From contig JAJZJD010000059.1 of assembly GCA_021828445.1 (NCBI GenBank), forward strand, positions 1 through 6,360: DNA of 6,360 nt, written 5' to 3'. The notes beneath the pieces are model-generated. The model had not been told where the DNA came from, did not search any database, and was given only the letters and a program-made list of their open reading frames with translations. Origin of the DNA: a bacterium. Its GTDB lineage: Bacteria; SZUA-79; Acidulodesulfobacterales; Acidulodesulfobacteraceae. Made by a program: the position numbers and the translations under genes. Below are positions 1 to 6,307 of this stretch, one piece after another. The number at the start of each line of letters is the position of its first letter. Position 1 is the first letter of the stretch.

Positions 1-190
1 CAGGCGGTTAAAAGAAATATTGCGCGCTTTCCTGAAGACTTTATGTTTCAGTTAAATAAAGAGGAAGCTTTGGAACTTTCAAGGTCACAATTTGTGACCT
101 TGAATTGTTTTTAACGCCATAAAAGAATTAATGACCCCGCCGGAAAAACAAGTCCGGAAAATATGGTTTAAAACAGAAAAAGAAAAATAA
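1..190 (+). pseudogene. ORF6N-domain (KilA-N-type) protein gene, internally deleted and frameshifted; 5' end outside window
   Basis: Frame 1 opens inside the ORF6N domain: QAVKRNIARFPEDFMFQL, then SRSQFVTLN, and stops at TAA 112-114. These strings are typical of the phage-associated ORF6N domain, a putative DNA-binding module of phage and island proteins. The usual C-terminal tail of the same family is found in frame 2, readable from about 104 to the TAA at 188-190: NAIKELMTPPEKQVRKIW, then a lysine-rich end. The central part, usually containing a YLPYAFTEQG-like stretch, is absent. From memory of the family about 60-70 codons are missing. The simplest reading is one deletion that joined the two parts out of frame near 101-106, leaving a nonfunctional remnant. 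A short truncated product from the first frame is possible. The domain call is recognition from memory, not a search result. Confidence 0.75.
78..104. repeat. 27-bp perfect inverted repeat (13-bp arms, 1-nt centre)
   Basis: The arms TTCAAGGTCACAA (78-90) and TTGTGACCTTGAA (92-104) are exact reverse complements around a single T at 91. The match ends exactly where the ORF6N remnant loses its frame. The right arm is followed on the + strand by TTGTTTTT (105-112), so as RNA it would look like a stem-loop with a U-rich tail. It could be an intrinsic terminator, a protein-binding palindrome, or a sequence that helped the deletion form. Arms of this length are very unlikely by chance, but the role is not known. 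Confidence 0.8.
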
Positions 191-206
191 CCGCCTTTAC
201 AGCGGC
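176..206 (-). terminator. Possible intrinsic terminator after the PhzF remnant
   Basis: Read on the minus strand, CCGC (205-202) pairs with GCGG (194-191) across a 7-nt loop that includes part of the PhzF stop codon. A flanking G:U pair can be added. The tract TTATTTTTCTTTTTC follows at once (190-176). The stem is short, so the terminator may be weak. The tract overlaps the lysine-rich end of the convergent ORF6N remnant. Confidence 0.4.
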
Positions 207-583
207 AGATAAATCTCCCCTTCCATAAATGTTACCGCACGCCCCGATATAATTACGCGGCCTTTTTCTTTTTCCACCCTGCATAATATCTCTCCGCCCC
301 TTTTAGAAACCTGCACGGCATTTAAAATGTTTTTATCCAGCCTGTCTGCCCAGTACGGAGCAAGTTCGCAATGTGCGGAACCGGTTACCGGGTCTTCCGG
401 TATGCCGAATTTCGGCGCAAAAAAACGGCTGACGAAGTCCGCATTATCGCCTGGAGCGGTAACTGATACTCCGCGCAAACCGAGCCGGTTAAGCAACGTC
501 TGGTCAGGAACGATAGAGCGGACGGTTTCTTCGCTGTCATATACGGCAAATGACGTATGAAGGGATAAAATAATCCTTGACAA
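197..583 (-). pseudogene. PhzF-family isomerase/epimerase-like gene, C-terminal half only
   Basis: The 128-residue frame matches the second half of PhzF/YddE-type proteins. These are cytoplasmic two-lobed enzymes of about 260-300 residues related to diaminopimelate epimerase. Visible landmarks are AVYDSEETVRSI (13-24), VTAPG (41-45), FVSRFFAPKFGIPEDPVTGS (50-69) with SAHC following, and SGRAVTFMEGEIYL (113-126) at the C-terminus. The DPVTGSAH segment is the family's phosphate/substrate-cradle signature. The N-terminal lobe, which carries the catalytic glutamate in characterised members, is absent. An in-frame TAA lies two codons before the TTG at 583. The first 11 residues do not look like the family, so the true junction is near 550. 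A KDYF-like stretch just upstream in another frame (about 567-578) may be a further scrap. The frame is open but half an enzyme is unlikely to work. Confidence 0.75.
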
Positions 584-605
584 TGGTTAACATATAAGTT
601 AACAT
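577..605 (+). promoter_or_regulatory. Candidate sigma-70 promoter of the toxin-antitoxin operon
   Basis: A perfect -35 box TTGACA (577-582) is followed after 17 nt by TAACAT (600-605), a 4/6 match to the -10 consensus. Transcription would start at about 611-613, on or next to the toxin ATG at 611. No Shine-Dalgarno sequence precedes that ATG, so the message may be nearly leaderless. The -35 box lies inside the PhzF remnant. Confidence 0.45.
586..605. promoter_or_regulatory. Paired GTTAACAT boxes, candidate HigA/XRE operator
   Basis: GTTAACAT occurs at 586-593 and again at 598-605. Each GTTAAC core is itself a palindrome and the two are 12 bp apart, a little over one helical turn. The pair covers the spacer and -10 of the candidate toxin promoter. 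That is where an autorepressing HTH antitoxin such as the one encoded at 961 would be expected to bind. Binding is inferred from position and symmetry. Confidence 0.45.
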
Positions 606-610
606 AAAAT

Positions 611-961
611 ATGCACAGAACCGTTATCTTTTACGAGACGAAAGAAGGAAGATGTCCGGTAAAAGAATTGCTGGATTCCTTAGACGGAAAGGCCGCCCAG
701 AAGATTATCTGGGTTTTAAACCTTTTAGAAGATATGGATAACATTCCTTCCTTGTATTTTAAGAAACTTATCGGTTAGGACGGCATATGGGAATGCCGTA
801 TAAAATACGGTTCTAATATTTACAGAATATTTTGTTTTATGTTGGACAATTCAGGTGTAGTCTTGACACACGGTTTCATTAAAAAGACGCAGAAAACGCC
901 CTCATCAGAAATAGAAAGAGCGGAGAAATATAAATCGGATTTTATAAAAAGGAGCCGCTAA
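611..961 (+). pseudogene. HigB/RelE-type (phage Gp49-like) toxin gene interrupted by an in-frame TAG
   Basis: One continuous frame runs from ATG 611 to TAA 959-961 (116 sense codons expected) and is broken only by TAG at 776-778 (codon 56). The protein before the stop begins MHRTVIFYETKEGRCPVKEL and ends YFKKLIG. After the stop it continues DGIWECRIKYGSNIYRIFCF and ends with THGFIKKTQKTP and a charged tail. The whole fits Gp49-like/HigB toxins, which are ribosome-dependent mRNA interferases in characterised relatives. The segment lost after the TAG contains the conserved core strands, so a 55-residue product should be inactive. The stop overlaps the antitoxin start by one base (TAATG). Toxin-first order with an XRE antitoxin behind it is the HigBA layout. 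A sequencing error at one base cannot be excluded. Confidence 0.8.
780..799 (+). other. Stem-loop one nucleotide after the toxin amber codon
   Basis: ACGGCAT (780-786) and ATGCCGT (793-799) are exact inverted repeats around a 6-nt loop, ATGGGA. The stem starts one base after the TAG at 776-778. The bases also encode the conserved DGIWECR stretch of the toxin family, so the pairing may be a by-product of codon choice. A readthrough role is possible but unsupported. Confidence 0.3.
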
Positions 962-1236
962 TGAGCGATTTAAAGAAATACATAGAGAATAGAAAAAAAA
1001 TAGACCCGTCTTTTGAAAAGGGTTTCGATGAAGGCTACGAACAGTTTAAAATCGGAGCTACGCTTCGTCAGATGCGCGAATCTGCCGGATTAACCCAGGA
1101 AGAACTTGCCGTTAAGCTTAAGACAAAAAAAACGGCTATTTCGAGAATTGAAAACCATGCCGAGGATATTAAGATTTCCACTCTTGAGCGGGCGGCCGCA
1201 GCACTCGGGAAAAAATTAAAAATAATCTTTGCGTAA
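961..1236 (+). CDS. HigA-like XRE-family antitoxin / transcriptional repressor
   Basis: The 91-residue protein is a single-domain helix-turn-helix protein. Residues 1-30 are a charged helical arm (DLKKYIENRKKIDPSFEKGF), typical of antitoxins that wrap their toxin. Residues about 32-90 are an HTH_3/Cro-C1 domain, with the helix-turn-helix at LTQEELAVKLKTKKTAISRI (44-63). The expected roles are neutralising the HigB-type toxin encoded upstream and repressing the shared promoter. The start is well supported: AAGGAG at 949-954 sits 6 nt before the ATG, and the start overlaps the toxin stop (TAATG). Having its own strong ribosome site, it should still be translated although ribosomes would leave the toxin frame at the TAG. 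No frameshift or truncation is seen. The class is clear; the exact partner is inferred from adjacency. Confidence 0.85.
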   Translation: MSDLKKYIENRKKIDPSFEKGFDEGYEQFKIGATLRQMRESAGLTQEELAVKLKTKKTAISRIENHAEDIKISTLERAAAALGKKLKIIFA

Positions 1237-1267
1237 AATAATCCACTGCTTTATCGACTTATAAGCA

Positions 1268-3370
1268 CTATAATAATGAAGATAAGACTGTTATTAAATT
1301 ATTATATCCATTTCTTAAGTAATTCTTTAATTTTTTTTGATCACTACTAGTTATTATTTTAGTAAGATTTCCTGATTTTTTGACAAATGCATGAGAAATA
1401 GGCGTACCGTTTCTTTGTATGTGAAATTCTCTAAAGTTATCTATTATACTTGGATATTTTTGCGATAATTGGTTTTGTTTATCCATAATTACACCAATAT
1501 CAATATTTTTACCATCTCTATTTATTATTGGTGGCCACACTATGTTAGGCAATTTATTTTGCAATAAATTTACAAACTTCCTTATAACAATATCATTAAA
1601 GGAGTCTGAATAATTTACCCATGCATTTTTATCTATAAAATATGATTTATAAGCATAATAAATACAAAGATTTGAGTGTTCATAATCTCTATTATGCTCA
1701 AAAAATTTCTTCCATTTATCAAAATTAGGAATTTCATACATTTTTTTTAATATTTGCCCTACAGGATCTATTTTTTCCGGACTTCCTAATATATTATTCA
1801 AAACCCCTGAATCATCTTTTTTAGGTTTATCGAGACTTTGCAAAATAAGACCTTCGGAAGCAAAAAGCAGTTGCTTTATGCTCACCAAAGCAGGTTCATA
1901 ATTTGACCTTTTTAAAAACCAATTAACCAAATCTAAGAATTCAGACTGCTTATAAGAACTATGGCTAATAAATGGTATTATTAACATTTGAATAAAAGCA
2001 TATTTTTCTTGTTTTAACCATGGTATTACCAAACAATTACCAGTAGATGCGAGAAATTTATAAATACCTATTCTCAATGCTGGTTTTTCCGGTTTTTTTC
2101 CAGCTTGCTTTAATCGATCAATTGCGACATTAATATAACTGTCTTTTATACTTTTCGATATGCTGAAATTACTGAGTAATTCCCAAATTTTCCCTTCCAC
2201 AAATTCATATTCAGAAGGATCATTAACTGATTTAGCAAAAATTATCCTTGCCACTTTAGAATTAGAAGAATAATTTATTAAAAATTGACAAAATTCTGAT
2301 ATTAAATCAGGATACTGTTTTAAATTATTTAAAACAATTTTTAATATCTCATCATTTTTATTAGACACCTTAAGTATATATTTTACTCTTGAGATATCAA
2401 AATTTTTTTCGCTGATTGCTATTTTAAAAATATTTGCTGCTTCGGAAGGATTGGAAAATATTTTATTTTTTTCGTTACCTGATAAGCTTGGAAATTTACC
2501 TATCGCATCTTCAACTTTTTCTGCTTTCAGTATTTCATATTTTTTAGATTGTGGTATAAGCCCTCTTTCTTTGCATTCTTTTTCTAAAAAAATAATACTT
2601 TCTAAGCATTCTCTCCTTGTCTTTCCAAAAATTTTAATATCGTCAACATATCTTACATACTTTATTCCTTTTGTTTTAAGTGTGATATCGATTGGTAGAA
2701 GGAAAATCTCACCAATAAGACTAGAGGCAATAGGACCTTGCGGAATTCCATGATATAGAAGATGAGATTTGTTTGTAGCCCAAGTTGCAAGACATTTTTT
2801 TAACAAATCTTTAAAATCTGCATCAGTTTTTTTTGAAATTTGCTCGGCTAATACATTATGGCTAATAGTATCGTAATAAGCAGCTAAATCAAAATGCGCA
2901 ACCCAAATATTTCCTTCATTATAATAATTTTTAATTTTGTGAATAAATTTTTTGTATCCTTCCTGCCATTTTTTGAAGAAAAAAATATTTTTGCTTTTGT
3001 AGGGATTAAGAATATTGCTAAAAACATAGTTATTTTCAATGCTTTTTCTCTTGCCTTGAAATTTACTTGATATTACATTAGTCAATGCCTGATAAACTAT
3101 CAAATCGTCTAAATAAAGAAAGGTTAGCGGACGCTGAAGACCTGAGGATTTTGGTATATAAAGTTTTAATATTTTATGGGGTTCATAAGAATAACCCTTT
3201 AATTTATCCGAAAGTCCCTTTAAATTAAAATTTTGCCTTAATTCATATGCTAAAAATAATTCCCTATAATAGTTTTTATACTGAATATTTTGCCCCGTTT
3301 TAAGTCTTGCCCAAGCTAATTCTAAATTTTTTATATTGCATAGTTTATTATACAACTTATTTTCAGACAT
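1268..3370 (-). CDS. AbiA-like defence reverse transcriptase (RT, helical repeats, C-terminal HEPN-like motif)
   Basis: The 700-residue protein has a complete RT domain at about 60-290. It shows YIPKSSGLQRPLTFLYLDDL (71-90), motif A FDLAAYYDTI (160-169, Asp161), motif B GIPQGP (208-213), motif C YVDD (241-244) and GLIPQSKK (270-277). Both catalytic positions are intact. Residues about 300-560 look like successive amphipathic helices, matching the alpha-repeat region of Abi-type RTs. Near the C-terminus, FREFHIQRNGTPISHAF (646-662) carries RN-x5-H (Arg653, Asn654, His660), fitting the HEPN RNase signature. RT, alpha-repeat and HEPN together is the layout of lactococcal AbiA (about 628 residues), an abortive-infection protein. 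There is no maturase, intron or retron RNA signature. An in-frame stop lies four codons before the ATG, so no longer start exists. The ribosome site is weak (AGTGA). The gene is clearly more AT-rich than its upstream neighbour. RT activity is well supported; the AbiA subclass is from memory. Confidence 0.8.
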   Translation of the reverse strand: MSENKLYNKLCNIKNLELAWARLKTGQNIQYKNYYRELFLAYELRQNFNLKGLSDKLKGYSYEPHKILKLYIPKSSGLQRPLTFLYLDDLIVYQALTNVISSKFQGKRKSIENNYVFSNILNPYKSKNIFFFKKWQEGYKKFIHKIKNYYNEGNIWVAHFDLAAYYDTISHNVLAEQISKKTDADFKDLLKKCLATWATNKSHLLYHGIPQGPIASSLIGEIFLLPIDITLKTKGIKYVRYVDDIKIFGKTRRECLESIIFLEKECKERGLIPQSKKYEILKAEKVEDAIGKFPSLSGNEKNKIFSNPSEAANIFKIAISEKNFDISRVKYILKVSNKNDEILKIVLNNLKQYPDLISEFCQFLINYSSNSKVARIIFAKSVNDPSEYEFVEGKIWELLSNFSISKSIKDSYINVAIDRLKQAGKKPEKPALRIGIYKFLASTGNCLVIPWLKQEKYAFIQMLIIPFISHSSYKQSEFLDLVNWFLKRSNYEPALVSIKQLLFASEGLILQSLDKPKKDDSGVLNNILGSPEKIDPVGQILKKMYEIPNFDKWKKFFEHNRDYEHSNLCIYYAYKSYFIDKNAWVNYSDSFNDIVIRKFVNLLQNKLPNIVWPPIINRDGKNIDIGVIMDKQNQLSQKYPSIIDNFREFHIQRNGTPISHAFVKKSGNLTKIITSSDQKKLKNYLRNGYNNLITVLSSLL

Positions 3371-3398
3371 AATTTCACTTTAAAATTTTAACCTTCTT

Positions 3399-3425
3399 AT
3401 TATGTTTAATATTTAGCTTTGGCAA
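3399..3425 (-). promoter_or_regulatory. Weak candidate promoter for the reverse transcriptase gene
   Basis: On the minus strand TTGCCA (3425-3420, 5/6 to consensus) is followed after a short 15-nt spacer by CATAAT (3404-3399, 5/6). The start would fall about 20-25 nt before the RT ATG. The region is very AT-rich, so such matches arise easily. The gene could equally be transcribed from the restriction operon alone. Confidence 0.25.
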
Positions 3426-3450
3426 TTTATTAGTTGGCTATGTTTGCCGT

Positions 3451-3470
3451 TAAGATAATATATTATCTAA
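3451..3470. repeat. AT-rich palindrome between restriction and RT genes
   Basis: AGATAATATATTATCT (3453-3468) is a perfect 16-bp palindrome. One further base pair forms at 3451/3470 after one mismatch. It lies 17 bases downstream of the restriction gene stop and about 80 bases before the RT start. It has no loop and no T-tract in the direction of the genes, so an operator fits better than a terminator. No regulator can be named. Confidence 0.5.
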
Positions 3471-3484
3471 TTTTTTTCATAAAT

Positions 3485-6298
3485 TTAATTAGTTATTTTA
3501 CTATTCAATATCCCTTCCAAATCGCTTGGATGCCTTGATACTGCCCAAGCCCATTTTCCAAAACCGCCGTGCGCGTTAAGGGCTTCAACCCATTCATTTA
3601 AAAATTCTCGCTTAACTTTATTTCGGTCGTCATCTTTTCCTTTTATTTCCAAAATTAACTGTACGCCGTTACTTAATTTTACAATAAAATCCGGCCAGTA
3701 TTTCCTGATTACCCCTTGATAATTATACAGTATTTCAAAACCCAAGTGGTCGTTCTTTACCCAAGCGTCAACATATTTGCTTTTATCGAGTATGTAGGAT
3801 TCGGTAGCTTCCCAGGTACTGTCGTAAACGCAGAAATTAATATGCGATTTTATCGTATATTCGCAAGGCTTACTCGTGTACCACGTTCTCATATCTCCTG
3901 TTGACCGTATAGATTTAACCGTATCGAAAATTGGCTTAATTTCTTGTGTATTTTCAAGTTTTATAGCCTGCCAAACATAGTGAATTACCTTATTCATATT
4001 TAAAATAATAAGGACGATTTTACGCATTTCGTCGTTTTTAAATAAATCGTTCTTTATAACAATTTTGTCCCTTTCTATAAATTGCGATACTATTCCGACT
4101 AACTGTCCAAATAAATACTCCTTGATTCCCTGCCATTTTTCCTTTTCATTGTTATAAATACGCTTAGCGGTTTCAAAAATAATAGTCTGCATGCGAAATC
4201 TTTGAGCAATATCTTTAAGGTCAATTTCGGACATTTCGCCTACCCTGTTGGGCTTGCCTTCTAAAATCGGCGCCATTTCTGCAGAGGTTATACTCTCATA
4301 TGGGTCAAGTTCCATCGGATTAATCTCATCGAAATTAATTCCTAAAGACGAGCGGTAAACACGGTCTATGCGAATGACGTTCGGCCATGACAAAGCAAAT
4401 CTTTCCTTTTCTTTTACCGGCTCAATCGTCGTCTTCGGTTTAGGAGGTAAAGGAGGTGCGCCGTCTCCGCCTTCATGCGGCAAAAAAGTAAAAGGCACGC
4501 CGAAAATATTCACATATTCCGGTTCAAATAATCCGTCCTGTCCAACTTCGTATGAAGTCCTTCTTAATCCGCGTCCTACGACCTGCTCGCACAAAAGCTG
4601 GCTTGAAAAAGCGCGCAAACCCATAATATGTGTAACGGTTTTTGCATCCCAGCCTTCAGATAACATGCCTACGGAAATCACATTCTGTATTTTTTCGCCA
4701 GGCTGTCCCTTTTGTCCGACGGTATCAACAACATGTCGCAAATATTCCGCCTGTTGTTTTTTATTTAACTTTCTGTCTCCGTTACCGTTGTTTTCGTCTT
4801 CAATATCAGTGTGCGTAGTTTCCGCTAAATCAATTTGAGACTCCGCTTCGCCAAGAACCTTGGAGTCTATCTGTAGTATTCTTTCAGGATCGCATAACTC
4901 AGGAATTAATATCTCGTTATGGTCAAATGCAAATTTAATCCTTGCCGCTGTTTCCGTTCTGTTTGCGACGGTTATCATAACCGGCGGAATTTCTTGTCCT
5001 GCCTTATCCCATGATTCTTTCGTTATGAGCCAGTCTTTGCCGAGGAGATAATAAGCGTTTCTTATTAAATCGGGCAAAGGTTCCGAGGCTTCAGCTTTGC
5101 GGTTAATGTCGTCTTTAACCTCATCGTCCATATAAATATGATATAGCCTCGATTTATAACTTTTTACGTCTATACGGCTATCGTCTCTTAAAACTACCCT
5201 CGGGGTTTTTACAAGACCTGATTCTATTGCGTCGTTCAATCCGAAATCGCTGACTATCCAGTTAAAAAGAGTTTCTTCATCGGATCTTTTTCCTGAAGGG
5301 GCAAACGGCGTAGCGGAAAAATCAAAACAACTTAAAATTCCGCGTGCCTTATTAATCCGGTCAAGTCCGCCAACCCAAATAGTAGCTTCTTCCGCACTGT
5401 CTTTCATATCCCTTTGACGCATATATTTGCCCTCAGCCGCCAAATTCGACCTCCAAGCATGATGAGCTTCATCGTTTATAACGACTATATTCTTATTTGC
5501 CGCCATATCGCCGAGAACTTCCCGCACATAAGCCTCGTCGCTTTTTGCACCGCGTTTATCGACGGATTTCTTTTTTCTCAATCTTTCCTCTGTATCCCAA
5601 CTTAGCGCATGCCAGTTGTTTATGACGACCTTGCCCTGTCTTAAGTATTCTATAAGACCAACGGGTATAATATTAAACTCGTCGTAATAGTTATTATTTG
5701 AATCGGGCATTAAAACCTGTAATCTGTTTTTTACGGTAAGTCCAGGAGCTACGATAAAAACGTTTTTTGAAAACCTTACGTCTTTTGGATATGCGATTTT
5801 GTTAAGAACCTGCCAGGCTATAAGCATGGACATTACTATGGTTTTTCCAGAACCGGTAGCCATTTTTGAACAGATCCTATTAAACTCGCCGCCGTCGGAA
5901 GATAACTCTATGCCGGTTTTTTCAGAATCCGGTGCTTCAACCAACCAGATTAATGTTTCTATGGCTTCGAGCTGGCAGAAAAAAAATCTTCTATATTGCC
6001 TCTCTTCGGGATTATACCAGTGCTCAAGAAGTCTTTTCGTAATACCGGTAACTCCTAAATAACCATTTTCGCGCCATTTTTGAACGCGCTTTCTTATATC
6101 GTTTACAAGTTTAATCTCGATAAAAATACCGGGGTCGTCAAACGATCTGGAATTAGGCGTTGCCATTACGTATCCTGCAGGTCTTCTTCCATAAACCCTA
6201 CTAAAAGTCCTGGTTGCGCGGTCGTATGACCAGTGTTCTTTCGGTTCTTCGTAAGGAGAATTTATAATAAGTTTATCTATATTTTTTATTCCTTCCAT
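3485..6298 (-). CDS. Type III-like restriction enzyme Res subunit (SF2 helicase plus PD-(D/E)XK nuclease)
   Basis: The 937-residue protein is a complete DNA-translocating restriction subunit. A leader with GRRPAGY (38-44) and a WRENGYLGVTGITKRLLEHW block (75-94) precedes the helicase. Helicase motifs are Walker A MATGSGKT (146-153), DEAH (276-279), motif III SAT (328-330), motif V SVGMLSEGWDAKTV (542-555) and motif VI QVVGRGLRR (572-580). A proline-rich link (PPLPPKPK, 615-622) leads to the C-terminal part. There WPDFIVKL (868-875) and LILEIKGK (881-888) give Asp870, Glu884 and Lys886 of a PD-(D/E)XK nuclease core. ATP-driven translocation and cleavage of unmodified foreign DNA, with a methyltransferase partner, is the family role. 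The layout resembles proteins NCBI names BPTD_3080-family restriction endonucleases (from memory). The ATG follows AGGA by 5 nt. No lesion is seen. Confidence 0.88.
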   Translation of the reverse strand: MEGIKNIDKLIINSPYEEPKEHWSYDRATRTFSRVYGRRPAGYVMATPNSRSFDDPGIFIEIKLVNDIRKRVQKWRENGYLGVTGITKRLLEHWYNPEERQYRRFFFCQLEAIETLIWLVEAPDSEKTGIELSSDGGEFNRICSKMATGSGKTIVMSMLIAWQVLNKIAYPKDVRFSKNVFIVAPGLTVKNRLQVLMPDSNNNYYDEFNIIPVGLIEYLRQGKVVINNWHALSWDTEERLRKKKSVDKRGAKSDEAYVREVLGDMAANKNIVVINDEAHHAWRSNLAAEGKYMRQRDMKDSAEEATIWVGGLDRINKARGILSCFDFSATPFAPSGKRSDEETLFNWIVSDFGLNDAIESGLVKTPRVVLRDDSRIDVKSYKSRLYHIYMDDEVKDDINRKAEASEPLPDLIRNAYYLLGKDWLITKESWDKAGQEIPPVMITVANRTETAARIKFAFDHNEILIPELCDPERILQIDSKVLGEAESQIDLAETTHTDIEDENNGNGDRKLNKKQQAEYLRHVVDTVGQKGQPGEKIQNVISVGMLSEGWDAKTVTHIMGLRAFSSQLLCEQVVGRGLRRTSYEVGQDGLFEPEYVNIFGVPFTFLPHEGGDGAPPLPPKPKTTIEPVKEKERFALSWPNVIRIDRVYRSSLGINFDEINPMELDPYESITSAEMAPILEGKPNRVGEMSEIDLKDIAQRFRMQTIIFETAKRIYNNEKEKWQGIKEYLFGQLVGIVSQFIERDKIVIKNDLFKNDEMRKIVLIILNMNKVIHYVWQAIKLENTQEIKPIFDTVKSIRSTGDMRTWYTSKPCEYTIKSHINFCVYDSTWEATESYILDKSKYVDAWVKNDHLGFEILYNYQGVIRKYWPDFIVKLSNGVQLILEIKGKDDDRNKVKREFLNEWVEALNAHGGFGKWAWAVSRHPSDLEGILNSKITN

Positions 6299-6303
6299 AA
6301 TAA

Positions 6304-6307
6304 TCCT
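6304..6307 (-). promoter_or_regulatory. Ribosome binding site of the restriction gene, fused to the upstream stop codon
   Basis: On the minus strand AGGA (6307-6304) lies 5 nt before the ATG at 6298. Its first two bases belong to the TAG (6308-6306) of the preceding gene. Ribosomes ending the upstream gene therefore stop on the next gene's ribosome site, a layout that favours translational coupling. Confidence 0.55.

Noticed and set aside
327..560. 77-residue + strand open frame opposite the PhzF remnant
   Set aside because: The minus strand carries clear PhzF family motifs across the same bases, and the + frame has no recognisable family.
776..778. Genome-wide amber recoding
   Set aside because: Two other genes in the window end with TAG at sensible places (RT at 1268-1270 followed two codons later by TAA, and the gene ending at 6306), so TAG works as a stop here.
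1247..1267. Possible bidirectional terminator between the convergent antitoxin and RT genes (TGCTT/AAGCA)
   Set aside because: Only 5 paired bases plus a bulged extension, and no T-tract directly behind it in either direction. It is too weak to annotate.
1268..3370. Group II intron, retron or CRISPR-associated RT
   Set aside because: There is no maturase or endonuclease domain, no intron domain V/VI or msr/msd structure in the short spacers and no cas genes. The helical repeats and RN...H motif fit Abi-type RTs instead.
3371..3484. DRT2-like template ncRNA upstream of the RT
   Set aside because: The spacer is only 114 bases of AT-rich DNA with weak stems, shorter than the ncRNAs described for such systems. 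No repeat template is visible.
4368..4838. 156-residue + strand open frame opposite the Res gene
   Set aside because: It lies wholly antisense to conserved helicase coding sequence, has low-complexity Ser/Pro/Cys content and shows no recognisable domain. It is treated as a chance frame.
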